DNA from: Tolypeutes matacus
Taxonomy: Eukaryota > Chordata > Mammalia > Cingulata > Chlamyphoridae
Length of the DNA: 64,000 nucleotides
Assembly (NCBI GenBank): GCA_026826555.1
Contig: JAKSZT010053883.1
Coordinates: 23,972,355 to 24,036,354, forward strand
Direction of reading: 5' to 3'
The translations under genes were made by a program, and so were the position numbers. Below, in pieces: positions 23,901-35,817 of this stretch (its first letter is position 1; the number at the start of each line of letters is the position of its first letter). The notes under the pieces were generated by a model. That model did no database searches, was not told the DNA's origin, and saw only the letters and a program-made list of their open reading frames with translations.

Positions 23901-24139
23901 GCAATTCCCAATATGTACAACAGAATCTATATTCCACTTTCAGCTACACACCTACCTACCATCCATCTCTATCCGCCATGAAACATCACTGTGCAACGAA
24001 AACCAGGGAAGCACAGTTTGAAATGAAAAATGCTGCAGAGAACCCATAAGCCCCCTGGGTTCCCTCACTAACTGCAGCCCCCAGAGCTCCACAGAGGATA
24101 CCACTGGCCTGCATTTTGTGTTTATCACTTCTATACTTT

Positions 24140-24845
24140 TGGAAGAAAATATAGATTATTTTTTATCACTTTGGGGTAAAAAAGGAAGTATTTACCAAAG
24201 TACAAAATGTACCAAGCATAAAGGAAATGATGGATGAATTTGACTCAGTTAAAATGAAAAGTTTCTGTCCATCCAATATCACTATAAATATACAAACTGG
24301 AAAGATAAATTTCAATTTGAGAGAAGATATTACAACACAGAAGCAATAAATGATTCCTTTCTAGATAGATGGGCTTCTTAAAAATACTAAGAAACCAATA
24401 AAATCCAATAGAAATTTAAGTAAAAGACACTAATAGGCATTTCAAGAAGAAGAAAACTGAATGGCTAATATTGATTTGAAAATATGTGCAACCTCATTTT
24501 AATCAGAGAAATGCAAATTATAGAGCACTGAGATTTCCCATTGATAGCATTTACACCCACTAGTCTGGCAAAACAGCAATGTTATGATCTGGGAGGGGGA
24601 CAACGGAGACTCACTCACATCACGGCTGGGAGTGGAAATGATAGTCTTTTGGAAAATCAATTTGGTCCTGTCTTGTAAAGCTGAACATGCGCATGCCTTA
24701 AAATTCAGCAGTTCTGCTTCTAGGATATACACCAGAGAATTTCCTGTACATGTGCAGCAGGAGGCTTGTACAAGAATGTTCACAGCAGCTGGTTTTGTAA
24801 TAACAAAGAACTAGAAAGGAGCCCAATCAATATTTTTGAGTGCGT
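24140..24845 (+). mobile_element. L1 3' part of ORF2, degenerate
   Basis: The order matches the L1 ORF2 C-terminal region on the + strand. It includes 'atttcaagaagaagaaaact' (the HF...EE-type segment), 'tcagagaaatgcaaattata' near 24505 and 'ggagactcactcacatcacg' near 24605. The latter corresponds to the Cys-rich region, followed by 'caagaatgttcacagcagc' and 'ataacaaagaactagaaa'. Many stops; dead. Confidence 0.75.
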
Positions 24846-25429
24846 GAATCTCTCAAGTTCCTTCCAACTCCAAGAAGGAAGTGTCTGAAACCCCAAACCA
24901 GGCAGTGGCAGGCACAGAATCTGCTCCCCCCGCCCCAGATGGTCCCCCAAACAGAAGACTGGGTGGCCGACAGGGTCCTCTGCAGACTTGACCACCCAAA
25001 ACTGACCTCAGCCGACCACCCACTGGCAAGTCCAGTGCAGACTGCAAATCAGGGCCTCCTGGCTCCTGGGCCAACAGCGTCCAAGGAGCTGGGATCGGGT
25101 TCCGAAGGGACCCCAGGGCTGGCAGGGCTGCCCCAGCAGCTTCTCCACATGGCGGGCCCATTCCTTTCCAGGGCCCGGAGGCCCGAGCTCAGAGACTCTC
25201 AAGGCTGGAAGTGTCCGCAGAGAACCTCCTTTCCTACAACGTGCAGATGGGCACAGCGAGCTGACAGGGATTAAGCGCCTTGGCTGGTGCCTGCGGGCCA
25301 AGAGGGCTCAGTTTACACAGACAAACCCCTGCTGGGGAAGAGAGTCCAGCTGCCTGAGCGCGGCCCATTCCCAGCCCCAGGCTTCCTCGTGGTGGGATGG
25401 CAGGGAGTAGAAGAGGAGTGGGCTGGGTG
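24846..25429. other. No gene seen; GC-rich unique DNA
   Basis: A 144-aa plus frame and 97-102-aa minus frames overlap each other. No domain is visible and they are treated as chance. Confidence 0.45.
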
Positions 25430-25560
25430 TGAGGGGCCGGAGTCACCCTTGAGTCTGCCAAAAGCTTGCTGTATGACCTTGGGTGGGATACTTCCTGCTT
25501 CTGGGCCTTGGTTTCCTCATATGAAAATGGTTTGGTGAGGCTTTTCTGGCTCTTGTTTTG
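25430..25560 (+). mobile_element. MIR SINE fragment
   Basis: Forward MIR core: 'gcttgctgtatgaccttggg', 'ctgggccttggtttcctcat', 'gaaaatgg'. Confidence 0.75.
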
Positions 25561-26550
25561 CAATGTTCACACACAGGCTGACTCTGTGCCTCAGTTTCTC
25601 CACTGGCTGGAGAACTAAACCTCTCAAGAGGCTACATCATGTAACCTGAATTAAGAGTTTATTTGACAGTTCTAAACTCACTGGGCCAGGCTATGGTTGA
25701 TCCCCCTCCCCCATTCAGTTGGCTCTAAGCCTCACCTGAGGCCCCCAAACATTTGCCACCAACACTGGCCTGGCAAGAGTATGGCACGTTCAGCTCCGTC
25801 CCCATGTAGAAAACCACAGAGTTCACGGCTCATCCTGGCAGTGCTGGGCTAAGTCCTGGGCCAGTGTCCTGGATGGGGCAGGGATACTCTCCCCCCCACT
25901 GGAGGAACAATGGAAGCCATGACCTCTGCCAAGACCCTCCGTGGCTTAGGAAAACTGAACAGTGATGGGAAGAAGGCAAGGGCCACCTGCTCTTCCTGCT
26001 GGCATGCACCCTCCCCCTGTCCTAAAGATACCGGGGTCTCTTTCCTCCATAGGTGGGCTGACGTCTCCTGGGAGGCAGGGAGGGCAGCTGACACTGGATC
26101 GACTCTCCCCAAAAGCCTAAGTAGAGCCCTAGGCAAGGAGCATGCCAGAATCATTGGCTGGTGGGAAATGGTGGCGTCAGTGGAAACAGCTGGAAGGTCT
26201 TGCAGATGACAGGTTTTGCAGGAAGACCCAGAGGCCTGGATGACAGAACTGGGGTAGGAAAGAAAATCCTCACAGGCTGAAGCCATGGAGTGAGACTCAC
26301 ACGATGGAATTTGGTATGTAAATGTGAATTTAGCATTCAGGGCAAAGATCTGAGCTGAAGCAGAGTAAAAATAAATCAAAGGCTCAGGTACAGAGGAGGG
26401 AGACAGGCTTTGACATGGAGCTGACAGGGAGCTTAGCATGAACTCACAAGGGGGCACGACTCTCATGTCACCAGTCTCTCCACACCCCAGTCCAGTCCAT
26501 TCCTAACAGTATTTCTGTGAGATGGAGGGTCCCAAAACCTGGTTAGTTTG
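25561..26550. other. No gene seen; one long minus frame rejected
   Basis: A 205-codon minus-strand frame (25849-26466) is open in repeat-free DNA. It shows no recognised domain and a low-complexity Ser/Ala/Leu-rich content, and a 99-aa plus frame overlaps it. I see no convincing flanking splice context. Confidence 0.45.
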
Positions 26551-26552
26551 GT

Positions 26553-26600
26553 GATGATGATGATGATGATGATGACGACGACGATGATGATGATGATGAT
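26553..26600 (+). repeat. (GAT)n microsatellite with GAC interruptions
   Basis: Sixteen trinucleotide units, GAT with a central run of three GAC. Confidence 0.95.
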
Positions 26601-26604
26601 GGAG

Positions 26605-26775
26605 GAAAGAGCTAATAGTTCCTGAATGCTTCATCTGCACTAGGTACTCACATGATCTCTATCCTCACAACAAGCTTGCAAGGTTGCTATTATCAGCACC
26701 ATTTTACAGAAGAGGAAACTGAGGCTAATAAAGCTAAATAATACAGAACTAGTAAGTGGCAGAGCTGAGGAGGCT
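26605..26775 (-). mobile_element. MIR SINE
   Basis: Reverse MIR: 'cctcacaacaagcttgcaag', 'ccattttacagaagaggaaa', 'ctgaggctaataaagctaaa' and 'ctagtaagtggcagagctga'. Confidence 0.9.
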
Positions 26776-27074
26776 GTGAGGTGGTCACTCACCCGAGGAG
26801 GTAGTGACAAAATCAGGTGCTTATCCTAAAAAGAAGAGGTTAAAGTGAACATGAAAGCTTCCCTCAGACACTGGAAGGGTGGCCACGTGGACCAGAGGTT
26901 AGACCCTTTTTGCCTGGCCTGGGAGGTCATACCAGGTCCATGGGGGAGGCCACAGGAAAATTGATACCACTTCCATAAGATAAAAAATTTCAAGATGGCG
27001 CACACTTCCTGGAAAAACGTGACCTCATCACCATTGAAGTTGCAGAAGCAGAGGTCAATGCTCTGAGCTATGAG

Positions 27075-27300
27075 GAGTAGTGGACAGAGTACACCTTACT
27101 GATTAGATAAACGTGGGTCCACGTCCTCCATCCTAAGCATATGATCTGTGCTGCCTTGGGCCACCTCACCTTTCTAATCCTCAGTTTCCTCATCTGTAAA
27201 TTCAGATGAATACCAAACTCATTGACTTTAATGTAATCAAGTATGTAAAATACCCAGCACGGTTCCTGGCACATAGTAGTTGCTCAATAAATATCAGTCA
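27075..27300 (+). mobile_element. MIR SINE, near full length
   Basis: Forward MIR: 'agtagtggacagagtacacc', 'cctttctaatcctcagtttc', 'ctcatctgtaaattcagatg' and 'ttcctggcacatagtagttg' with 'ctcaataaatatcag' at the 3' end. Confidence 0.9.
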
Positions 27301-27311
27301 TGATGCTAATA

Positions 27312-27370
27312 ATGATGATGATGATGACAATGGTGGTGATGGTGGTGATGGTGGTGATAGTGGTGGTGAG
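27312..27370 (+). repeat. (GAT)n/(GGT)n microsatellite
   Basis: GAT units grade into GGTGGTGAT units immediately after the MIR 3' end, a usual place for microsatellite birth. Confidence 0.9.
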
Positions 27371-27784
27371 AAAGATGTTATCCATATTGATGTCATTTGT
27401 GTGGGTTGATGGTGGTTGTTGAAGAAGGAATTCAAGCATCAAGGATAGGGATGGACTAGAAGAGTACTAAATTATCTTCCAATTCTAAATTTGATGGGAA
27501 AATGCTCTACAAGCAGCCCATAATTTTCAGCCTGAGGTTTCTCTGTTGACACCTCCCTCCACTGACTCCCTCCCTGGCTGTTCATTAGCCCAGAAAGAGC
27601 AGTGGAAGTGCCACCAGGCTTAGCCTCTGCACAGGGAAGTCCTAACCCAACTTGTGCTCCATTCTGTGCTTCCCAAGCTCTGGGCAGCTGTGAGAGACAG
27701 AGAAAAGGCTGGAGGTAGGCAAGTGGTGGAGGTGGGAGACATTTCCTCCTCTCCAGTTACTCTTACCATCCAGCGTGGGTTACA

Positions 27785-27960
27785 GATCAGAGATACCTGC
27801 TGCTGTGAAGAACCTTAGATCCTCTGGTCCAACCACCCCCTCCCATTCCCATTCACAGATGAGAAACAGCCCAGAAAAGGACAATGGTTTTCTTGAGGTC
27901 ACAGATAAAGATCAGGTCTCCTGATTCCCAGTTTAACCCTCCAGTTCACTACACTGTATT
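27785..27960 (-). mobile_element. MIR-like SINE (MIR3 type)
   Basis: Contains 'ccttagatcctctggtccaa', 'cattcacagatgagaaacag' and 'tcaggtctcctgattcccag'. This order occurs in the MIR3/related group in reverse. Confidence 0.65.
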
Positions 27961-28254
27961 GAGATCCTGCATTCTCGTGAGTAGTCAGAGCACTCAGCAG
28001 CAACCCTCTTGGCCCCATCGTCCTTTCAATAAAACCCCTTCATACCATGGGAAGCTGATCCGTACTCACAGGTACTCAGTCCAGTAACCTAGACCAGCTT
28101 GTTCCCAGTGAACCATCCTGTGTTATTTCTATTTACAGTCTTCACTGCCCATTTCATCTTGACCTGGCTCCAAGAGAAGTTGCTATTTTCTGCCAATTTC
28201 ATTGAGATTTCTGTTTTGAGCTAGAGTTTTGCCTTACCTCAGCCATGCTTGACT

Positions 28255-28720
28255 GTTGTCAAGTGTATCTTTTAGGAAATGCATTTGTCTGCTAGAAACA
28301 GAGATATGAAGAAGAGTGGCTTAAACACACTGAATATAAGTCTATATATATTCAGTCATTAAGGGAATTCTGGACATAGGAAGTCCAGGTATACTATGTT
28401 TAGCTCCACACATATTTTGCTAATGTCCCAGGCTCCCTCTTTGTTTTGGTTTTACCATCCAGAGCACATTACTTCATTCTAAGGATTGCCCATTGGTCAT
28501 ATAATGGCTGCTTGAGCTCCGGAATTTATTGCAGCATTCCAGACAGGAAGACAAGAGAAGGGGGAGGTCAAAGAGGTAAAGAGTTCCCTCCCACATGGAA
28601 GCCATACTTAACACTTCTGCTTGCATTCCATTGTCCCTATCTAAAAGGGTGGGCACCTGGTCACCCCCACCAGCACTGGCATTCTGCTCCTAAGATGAAT
28701 TCGAAGTGACACCTGGCATC
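28255..28720 (-). mobile_element. Old LTR-like interspersed repeat
   Basis: Contains 'gaagaagagtggcttaaaca', 'cagacaggaagacaagagaa', 'gggaggtcaaagaggtaaag' and 'cacttctgcttgcattccat'. This order occurs in an old mammalian repeat whose family I cannot name. Boundaries are approximate. Confidence 0.5.
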
Positions 28721-28879
28721 CTGTGCCCCAACCACCAACTAGGAGAACTAAATAAAAACCAAGAGAGCCTGAGGTTAGCGCTCTGAACTCAGAGCTTAAT
28801 CCCAAAAATCTCCTTATGGGAAAGGAAGTGCAGAGATCCTTTCATACCTACCTCCATTAAAAAATAATAATATCTTAGC

Positions 28880-29400
28880 AATAGGTGTAGAAAATTTTAA
28901 AGCCAAAAAAATAATAATAATAAAGTCAAATTCCTTTATAACTTCCCCACCCAGAGATAACCTCTCCTGATATTTTTGCATCCATTTGTTCCTGATGCAT
29001 GTATTATCAAAATTAGGAATTCATTTTATGTCCTGTTTTATACACTGCTTTTATCTCTTGCCCTTATTTTTATATTTTTCTTGCCCCTGGTTTTAATAAG
29101 CTCTTCCCCAAAATGAATTACCCTTTTGAAGTTTTCATGGCCACATAACATTTCATCATGTGGTTTGTTCCGTAATCAATGTGGCAAACCCTGCATTGTT
29201 AGGCATTTAGACAGTTCCCACCTCAATTTGACCCCAATAGATGATGCTGTGACAACAGGCCCTGCACGTAGATCTTTGTCTCCATTCCTGACTATTTCCT
29301 TATGCCTGATTTCTGATCTCATCAGGTCAGGGCTAGGGCATTTTTAAGGTTTTGGATATGTTTTTGCCAAATCACCTTCCCAGAAGGTTCTACTCCCCCC
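28880..29400 (+). mobile_element. Old L1/HAL1-related fragment
   Basis: Begins A-rich, then 'cttccccacccagagataac', followed by 'ttcatggccacataacattt', 'catcatgtggtttgttccgt' and 'tgttaggcatttagacagtt'. It ends 'gccaaatcaccttcccagaa'. The same motif order recurs at 46.2-46.4 kb, the element into which the full-length L1 inserted. Confidence 0.6.
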
Positions 29401-30005
29401 AAGGGGTCTGAGAGGTCCTCAAACAGGTGTGTGAGGCTCCCTTCTCCCTCCTTCGGCATCTTCTCTCTGGCATTCCCACCTCAGCCTCCTCTTCCCTGGC
29501 TCCCTCAGAAAAGAATGGGAAGAGCTTATATTCTGAAATATCTAATCAGGTATTTATCTCTAAGTACTTTAAAAAGTCAACATAATTATTCTAGTCCCAT
29601 TAAGTTTAATTTGCAGCGAATTATGCATTTATCGTGAAGCTGGCATTGCTTTGCTGGTTGAAGTTGAAAGAGGGTTTGGCTATTTATAAAGGGGAGCCGG
29701 CGATAAAATCAGACTCACTAAGCAGCCTTAGGTCCTTTCAGAGGAAGGCGATATTCCCAGTGGGGAGCCTCGGTGCCCTGGCGGCCTCTGGAACTGCACT
29801 AGCACCCCAGGGCACCAGGGGACTGGGAGAGGGAGATCTGGAGAGACTGGGGTTCCAATGCATGCAGAGCTGGAAGGCAGCCAGCATGGCTGCTGAACAG
29901 GCGGGTGTGGGGTGCAAGGCACACCAGGTCCTATTCCAGAGGAAGGGATAAGGGTTTTGATCGAGGAGCAGTAACCAGTTTGGGGCAGGGGTTTGATGAG
30001 GTCAG
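29401..30005. promoter_or_regulatory. Unique DNA with a candidate conserved block at 29.56-29.72 kb
   Basis: Within 29560-29720 a repeat-free block carries 'cccattaagtttaatttgca', 'gaattatgcatttatcgtg' and 'ctatttataaaggggagcc'. The last matches a MEF2/TATA-like core. No gene is supported. The 105-aa frame downstream has no recognisable domain. Confidence 0.35.
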
Positions 30006-30406
30006 TGTCTTAGTTTGCCAGGGCTCCTAAGACAAATACCACAAATTAGTTGCCCTGAACAACAGGAATCTATTGTCTCACAGCTTGGGATACTCAAAGT
30101 CCTGCCATTAAGGTATCTCCAGGGCATGCTTTCTCCCAGGGTCTGTTGCATTCTGGTGCTGGCTTGATCTCTGCCTCCATCACATAGCAAATACGTCTCC
30201 TTCTCAGGCTCACACTTTCTGGCTTTGACTTCGGATCCAATTTCCTTTACTTATACAGATTCCAGCCATATTGGATAAGGCTCACCTTCATTCAGCTTGG
30301 CCTCAATTTATCTAATGACATCTTGAAAGTCCTGTGACTTCACACCCACAGGACTGGGGTTTAAGACTTGGACAGTCTTTATGGGGGGCATGATTCATTC
30401 CCCCAA
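30006..30406 (-). mobile_element. MaLR-type LTR
   Basis: Starts 'tgtcttagtttgccagggct' and continues 'aacaacaggaatctattgtc' and 'tcacagcttgggatactcaa', ending near 'gattcattcccccaa'. The layout is that of reverse MaLR LTRs. Flanks 'gtcag' (left) and 'atcag' (right) could be a decayed 5-bp target duplication. Confidence 0.75.
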
Positions 30407-30985
30407 ATCAGATTTGTCTTTCGGGAAGCCCCTCTGCCTGCCACGGGGGATGGAGAGGTGGGAGGGAGCAGGGAGGCGGATGCAGTCAGCCAAGAGAGGG
30501 ATGATGGCTGTGGCAGAAGCTGTGGCTATCCTGCCCCCACGCCCGAGTCACCTTTGCTCCCCCAGGAGCTGACCACCTTCCCCTGCTTCTCTCTGCTTTC
30601 CCACCTGAGGGTGTTCTCCAGTGTCCTGGGAGCTTGACCATCCCCTGGGCAGGGCAGCCCAAGAGTGCAGGGATTTCACACCCCAGGGGTACCCCTCAAC
30701 CACTGTCATTTCCAGGAGCACCAGGGATTTAGTCGGTCTCGGGGTTTGGGGGGGCGCGAGCTCACCACACTAGTTGCTCCGTCTGAGGTCAGATAGCTTG
30801 CTGGAAGCACCCACCTCTCCTGTTCTGCTCCTGGTTTCCATGAGGCCCCTAGGCATAGATCGGGGACACCTCTTTCACTCTTAGAGGAAAATAAATCGAG
30901 AAACCACCTCGAGATGGGAGAGGAGTCCTGTCAGCAGATCCTGCAGGTCACCCTTCTCCACTGCCGCCACCTCTGAGCTCCAGAA
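30407..30985. other. No gene seen; GC-rich unique DNA
   Basis: Short overlapping frames, no repeat recognised. Confidence 0.45.
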
Positions 30986-31141
30986 CCTTTTATGGCTATA
31001 CGGTTAGTGCCCTTTTTTGTATCCTAAGAAATCTTGATCTGCCCCCAATATAATAAAGATAATTTCCAAAGTTTTTTCCTCCTATTTTGCTTTAAAATTT
31101 TTTTTATGTTTAGGTTTATGGTTCATCTCTATTTTTTTAAT

Positions 31142-31229
31142 AAAAATTCAGCACTCATTCATGAAAAAACTCAGCAAACTAGGACTAGAAGGGACTTTCC
31201 TCAATCTGAAAGAGAACCTCTATGCAAGG
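31142..31229 (+). mobile_element. Short sense L1 ORF2 piece inside antisense L1
   Basis: 'cactcattcatgaaaaaact' and 'cagcaaactaggactagaag' followed by 'ggactttcctcaatctgaa' read as L1 ORF2 on the + strand. The flanking L1 is on the minus strand. This is a mosaic or small inserted inversion. Confidence 0.6.
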
Positions 31230-31817
31230 TATGAGGTATGGCTCTAGGTTCGTTATTTTTCCATAGGAGTCTTCTGTTGTTACAGCACCATTTGTTGACA
31301 TGTCGGTCCATTCCACCATTGAAATATCTCTCAGTCTTAGGCAACATATTTTTGAGGGTTAATCTTGGTTCTCTCTATTCTGTTCCATCAATTTATTTGC
31401 CTATCCTTACTTTGTCTGGATTGTTTAGCTTGACAGTCTTGAAATCAGGTACTATATGTCCTCCTACTTTGTTCTTCTTTTCTAAGACTGTTTTGGCTAT
31501 TCTAGAGTGTGGGGTTTTTTTGTTTTTTGTTTTGCATTTGTGTATAATTTTAAAACTGATTTGATTTTTTTTAAAAAACTTCTTGCATTAAATCAGTGGG
31601 TCAATTTGGAGAGGATTGTCATCGTAACAATACTGAGTCTTTCAATCCTTGAACATGATATGTCTTCATATTTATTTCAGACTTTAATTTTCCTTCTAAA
31701 TAATGGTGTTCAGTATAGAGGTCTTGCATGTAAAAAAACAATCCTTTATGTTTTTTATGCTATTGTAAACGATATTGTTTCTGTTTTAAAAAACAATTAT
31801 TTATTGTTAGCATGGAG

Positions 31818-32155
31818 CAGGATTCAGCAAACTTTTTCTGTAAAGAGCCAGAGAGTAAGTATTTTAAGCTTTGCAGACCATATGGCCTCTGTCACAATTA
31901 CTGAAATCTGCCATTGTAGCAGGGAGGAAGCCATGGACAATATCTAAAGGAATGAGCTTTGATTGTGTTCCCGTAAACCTTTATTTATGGACACCAAAAT
32001 TTGAATTTTGTATAGTTATCACATATCACAAAATATTATTTCTTTTTGACTATCTTCAACCATTTAAAAAATTTTAAAGCCATTCTTAGCTTACATGCCA
32101 TACAAAAACAGGTTACAGGCCATATTTGACTCATGGGCCATAGTTTGCCAATCTG
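31818..32155 (-). mobile_element. hAT-type non-autonomous DNA transposon (MER1 group)
   Basis: Begins 'caggattcagcaaacttttt' and ends 'atagtttgccaatctg'. The ends are inverted, with a shared AGTTTGC-type core. The body has 'gtaaagagccagagagtaag', 'aagctttgcagaccatatgg' and 'tctgccattgtagcaggga'. It carries no transposase. The 8-bp target duplication is not recognisable. Confidence 0.8.
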
Positions 32156-35100
32156 TGGCACGGATAAATCAATTAATATTTGTACTTTGATCTGCAACCT
32201 GCAACTTGATAAATTTGCTTATTATTTCTAGTAGTTTTTTCATTACGTAGGATTTTCTAAAAAAACACCTTTGTTATCTGTGAATGAGAATTTTACTTCA
32301 TCTTTCCAAACTTTAAGCATTTGATTTCTTTTTCTTGCCTTATTGAACTAATTAGAACTTCCAGTAGAATGTTGAATAGAAGCACTGAGAGTATACATTT
32401 TAGCCTGTTCTTGAAAGGGGGATTGCATTTAGCCTTTCAACCTTTCTCCATTTTACATGATATTTCCTGTAGGTCTTTTATCATCTTTTGGAAATACTCT
32501 GCTATTCTTAGTTTGCTGAAAGTTTTTGTCATGAATGAGCTTTTTAGGATGATTTCTTGTCATCTATTAAAGTTATCATATGGCTTTTCTCCTTGATTCT
32601 GTTAATGTGATAAATTACTTCGACTGATTTTCAAATGTTGAATCAATCTTGTGTTCCTGGGAAATTTTCTACTTGGTCATGATCTGTCATCCTTTTATAT
32701 TTTTTTGAATTCAATGTGTTTATATTTTTAGTATTTTTATGTTCTTCAGTAAATTTTCTTTTCTTCTAATGTACTCATCAGTGTTTGATGTCAGGGTTAT
32801 GCTGGCCTCAAAGTGAATTGTGAAATGTTAACTGCTGTTCTATTATATGAAATAATTTGTATAAGATTGCTATTTTTATTCCATAGATATTTGATATAAT
32901 TCACAGTGAAACCATTTGGACCCAGAGCAATCTTTTTGGACAGATTTTTAATTATGAATTCAATTTAATTATCAGATATAGTGCTATTCAGATTTTCTAT
33001 TTCTTTCTTCACTTAACTTTGTTATTTTTCAAGAAAAATGCTGTCTATCTAAATTGTTGCACTTATTGGAATAAAATCATGGATAATATTTCCTTATTAC
33101 CATTTTATTGTCTGCACAGTCTGTAGTGATGTCTTTTCTGCCACTCTTGATATTGGGATATTTACGGGTTTGTTTGTTTTTTTTTCTTTTTTCTCATGTC
33201 TTCTTGATAAATTAGCCCTTATAATATGCTCTTTTTTATTTCTGGCATGATCTTTGTCTTGAAATCTACTTTTCCTGCTATTATAGCTGCACCCCCTTTC
33301 TTAAGCTCAGCATATGCATGGATAGATTTCCCCATCTTTTTGCTGCCAGCCTGTGTCTTTATATTTACGTGCTTGGTAAATGTTATATAATTTGGCCTTT
33401 CTTTTTTTTCAACTAGTCTGAGAATTTCTGACTTATTTCAAGTATTATTTCTATCATCTTTCTATTTGTTTTCTATTTACCCCACTTTTTCTTTGTTTCT
33501 TTGTTCCTCCATCCCTGCCTTCTTTTCAGTTGACTGAGAATTTTTTAGTATTCCAATCTATTTCCTCTATGGTGTTTTAATTATAGTTCTTTGTATTATT
33601 TTTACAGTTTGCTCTAATATTGTTTTCTACGTAGGCTTCTTCATGTCTCACTTGCACATACCAGTTCAGTATGATAAGCATTCTTATCACAGTTTATCTT
33701 AAATTAATTTTATACTACTTTAATTATAGTAGAAGAACTTTATAATGATGCAATTCATTTATACTTCCTCTTATTCACTAGTTATTATTGTCATATATTT
33801 TATTTCCACCCATTTTGTAAATTCCATGATACATTGTTATTCTTTATTCTCTAAACCATTGACTATTATAGGATTAAAGAAAAGTAGTTTTTGCATGTAC
33901 CTACACATTTAACATTTCCATTGCTACTCTTTATTTTCTATAAATCTGAAATTCTATCTGATATTATGTCCCTTTACCTGAAGTACTTTCTTTAGGATTT
34001 CTTGTGGTGTGGGTCTGATGACAAATTTGCTCAGCTTTCATTAACCTAAAATGTTTTTAATTCACCTTAATTGAAAATACATATTTCAATTTTTGCAAAA
34101 CCAAAAATTCCTGTATTTTTTCCCTTCCAGAACTCTAAAATGTCACATTGTCTTGAAGCCTCTGTTTTTCTGATATAAAGTCAACTTTCATTATTAGTCC
34201 CTTGTTCCCTTCATTAATGTGTTTTTCCTTCCCTCCCTTCTGGCTGTCTTTAGGATCTTTTCTTAATCTTTGGATTGCAACAGTTTGACTATGATGCATC
34301 TAGACACGATTTTCTTTGTAATTTTCCTGCTTGGGAAACTCTGTGCTTCCTGGATCTATAAAGATTTTTTTATAAACATTTGAAATTATTTTTCCAATAT
34401 TTCCTCAAAACTTTATTTTGTGCCATTCTCTCTCTCCTCTCTCAGGGAACTTGGGCTCTGTTTATTTTTTTTCACTATTTTTTGTTTGTTAGCTATAGTT
34501 TGGAATATTTCTATCGATATAGTTTACTGATCCTTTCTTGTGTTTTGTCCAATTTACTGTCAATCCCATCCAATGAACTTTTATTTCAGATATTATATAT
34601 TTTACTTTGAGGATTCCCATTTATTGTCTAATTGTTAAGTTTCAAAATTCTCCAAAGAATCCTTATCTTTTCATATATGATATCTCTCTTTTTCTGTAGT
34701 TTTGCATATTTATCATAACTATTCCAAAGTCCTTGTCTACTAATTTCAAAATCTGAGTCATTTGCAGCTCTGTTTTATTAGTTGATTTTTCTCTTGACTA
34801 TGGGTCCCATTTTCAGGTTTCTTCAACTGTCTACTCATTTTTTTATTGTATACTGGACATTGTGGATGATACTTTCTAGAAACACTGGATTTTGTTATCC
34901 TCCAATAAATAGTGATAAGTATTTTTCTTTCCAGCAATCAAATTGGATCATCTTGAGCTTGTGAATTCTTGGTTTTATGCTTTATTTGGACAGATCTATT
35001 TCAGTTTTTTTCTTGACCTAAGGATAAATTCCTCTGTCATAAGATGTAATCTTTACTTGTAAAGTATGCTCTTCAGGAGTTTCATTAGAAAGCCTGAGTG

Positions 35101-35309
35101 GTTACCGCTGTGCTTATACTTGTCAGAGCTCAGAATTCAAATTCTGTTTCCCTTGCAAATGTTGAATCTCTGTTCAGTAATTCTCTTTCCTGCCATTGTT
35201 TTCCCTTGAGCTCTTTGAAGTCGTGCCTTCACATGTCAATCCAGGAGTCATCCAAGGATTTGAAGGGAGTTTATATACAGATTTTAGGGATTAGCCTTTC
35301 TATACCCCT

Positions 35310-35817
35310 TGTATTAGTCAGCCAAAGGGGTGCTAATGTAAAACACCAAAAATGGGTTGGTCTTTATAAAGGGTATTTATTTGGGGTAGAAGTCCACAGA
35401 TATCAGGCCATAAAGCGTTAAGTTTCTTCTCTCACCACAGTCCATTGCCACGTGTTAGAGCAAGACAGCTGCCGACGTTTGCCAGGGCTCAGGCTTCTGG
35501 GGTTCCTCTCTTCCCGGGGCTGCATTTCTCTCCAGGCTTAGCTCCTGTTTCCTCCACAAGGTCAGCTGTAGACGATCAGGTGAACAGCTTGCTTCTCTTC
35601 TCCTGGGGCTTTCTTTCTAACATCAAAACTGCTTCTCAAAAGACTGCTTCAACTGTCCTTTGCCTTGCCTTTTATATTCAATTCCCCACCCACCAAGGGG
35701 TGGGGCTCAACACCTTAATCCTAACCTAATCATGCCCAGATTAACGGATCAGTTTACAAGCATGATTCAATTATATTTTTGGAATTCATAATTACATCAA
35801 ATTCCCCAACGGTTACA
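35310..35817 (-). mobile_element. Xenarthran MaLR-like LTR with 5-bp target duplication
   Basis: Runs from 'tgtattagtcagccaaaggg' to '...ccccaacggttaca', so TG...CA ends. The left flank 'cccct' (35305-35309) equals the right flank 'cccct' (35818-35822), an exact 5-bp duplication as expected for ERVL/MaLR. A second copy of the same family is at 54303-54878, sharing 'ataaagggtatttatttggg', 'caggccataaagcgt' and 'ctccacaaggtcagctgtag'. No internal coding region; solo LTR. Confidence 0.9.

Noticed and set aside
25849..26466. 205-aa minus-strand frame in repeat-free DNA
   Set aside because: No recognised domain, Ser/Ala/Leu-rich composition, an overlapping plus frame, and no splice or promoter context. 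Worth a protein search, but not supportable as a gene.
31034..32596. Plus-strand frames up to 146 aa rich in Leu/Phe, resembling membrane proteins
   Set aside because: Antisense of an old L1 and a hAT-type element.
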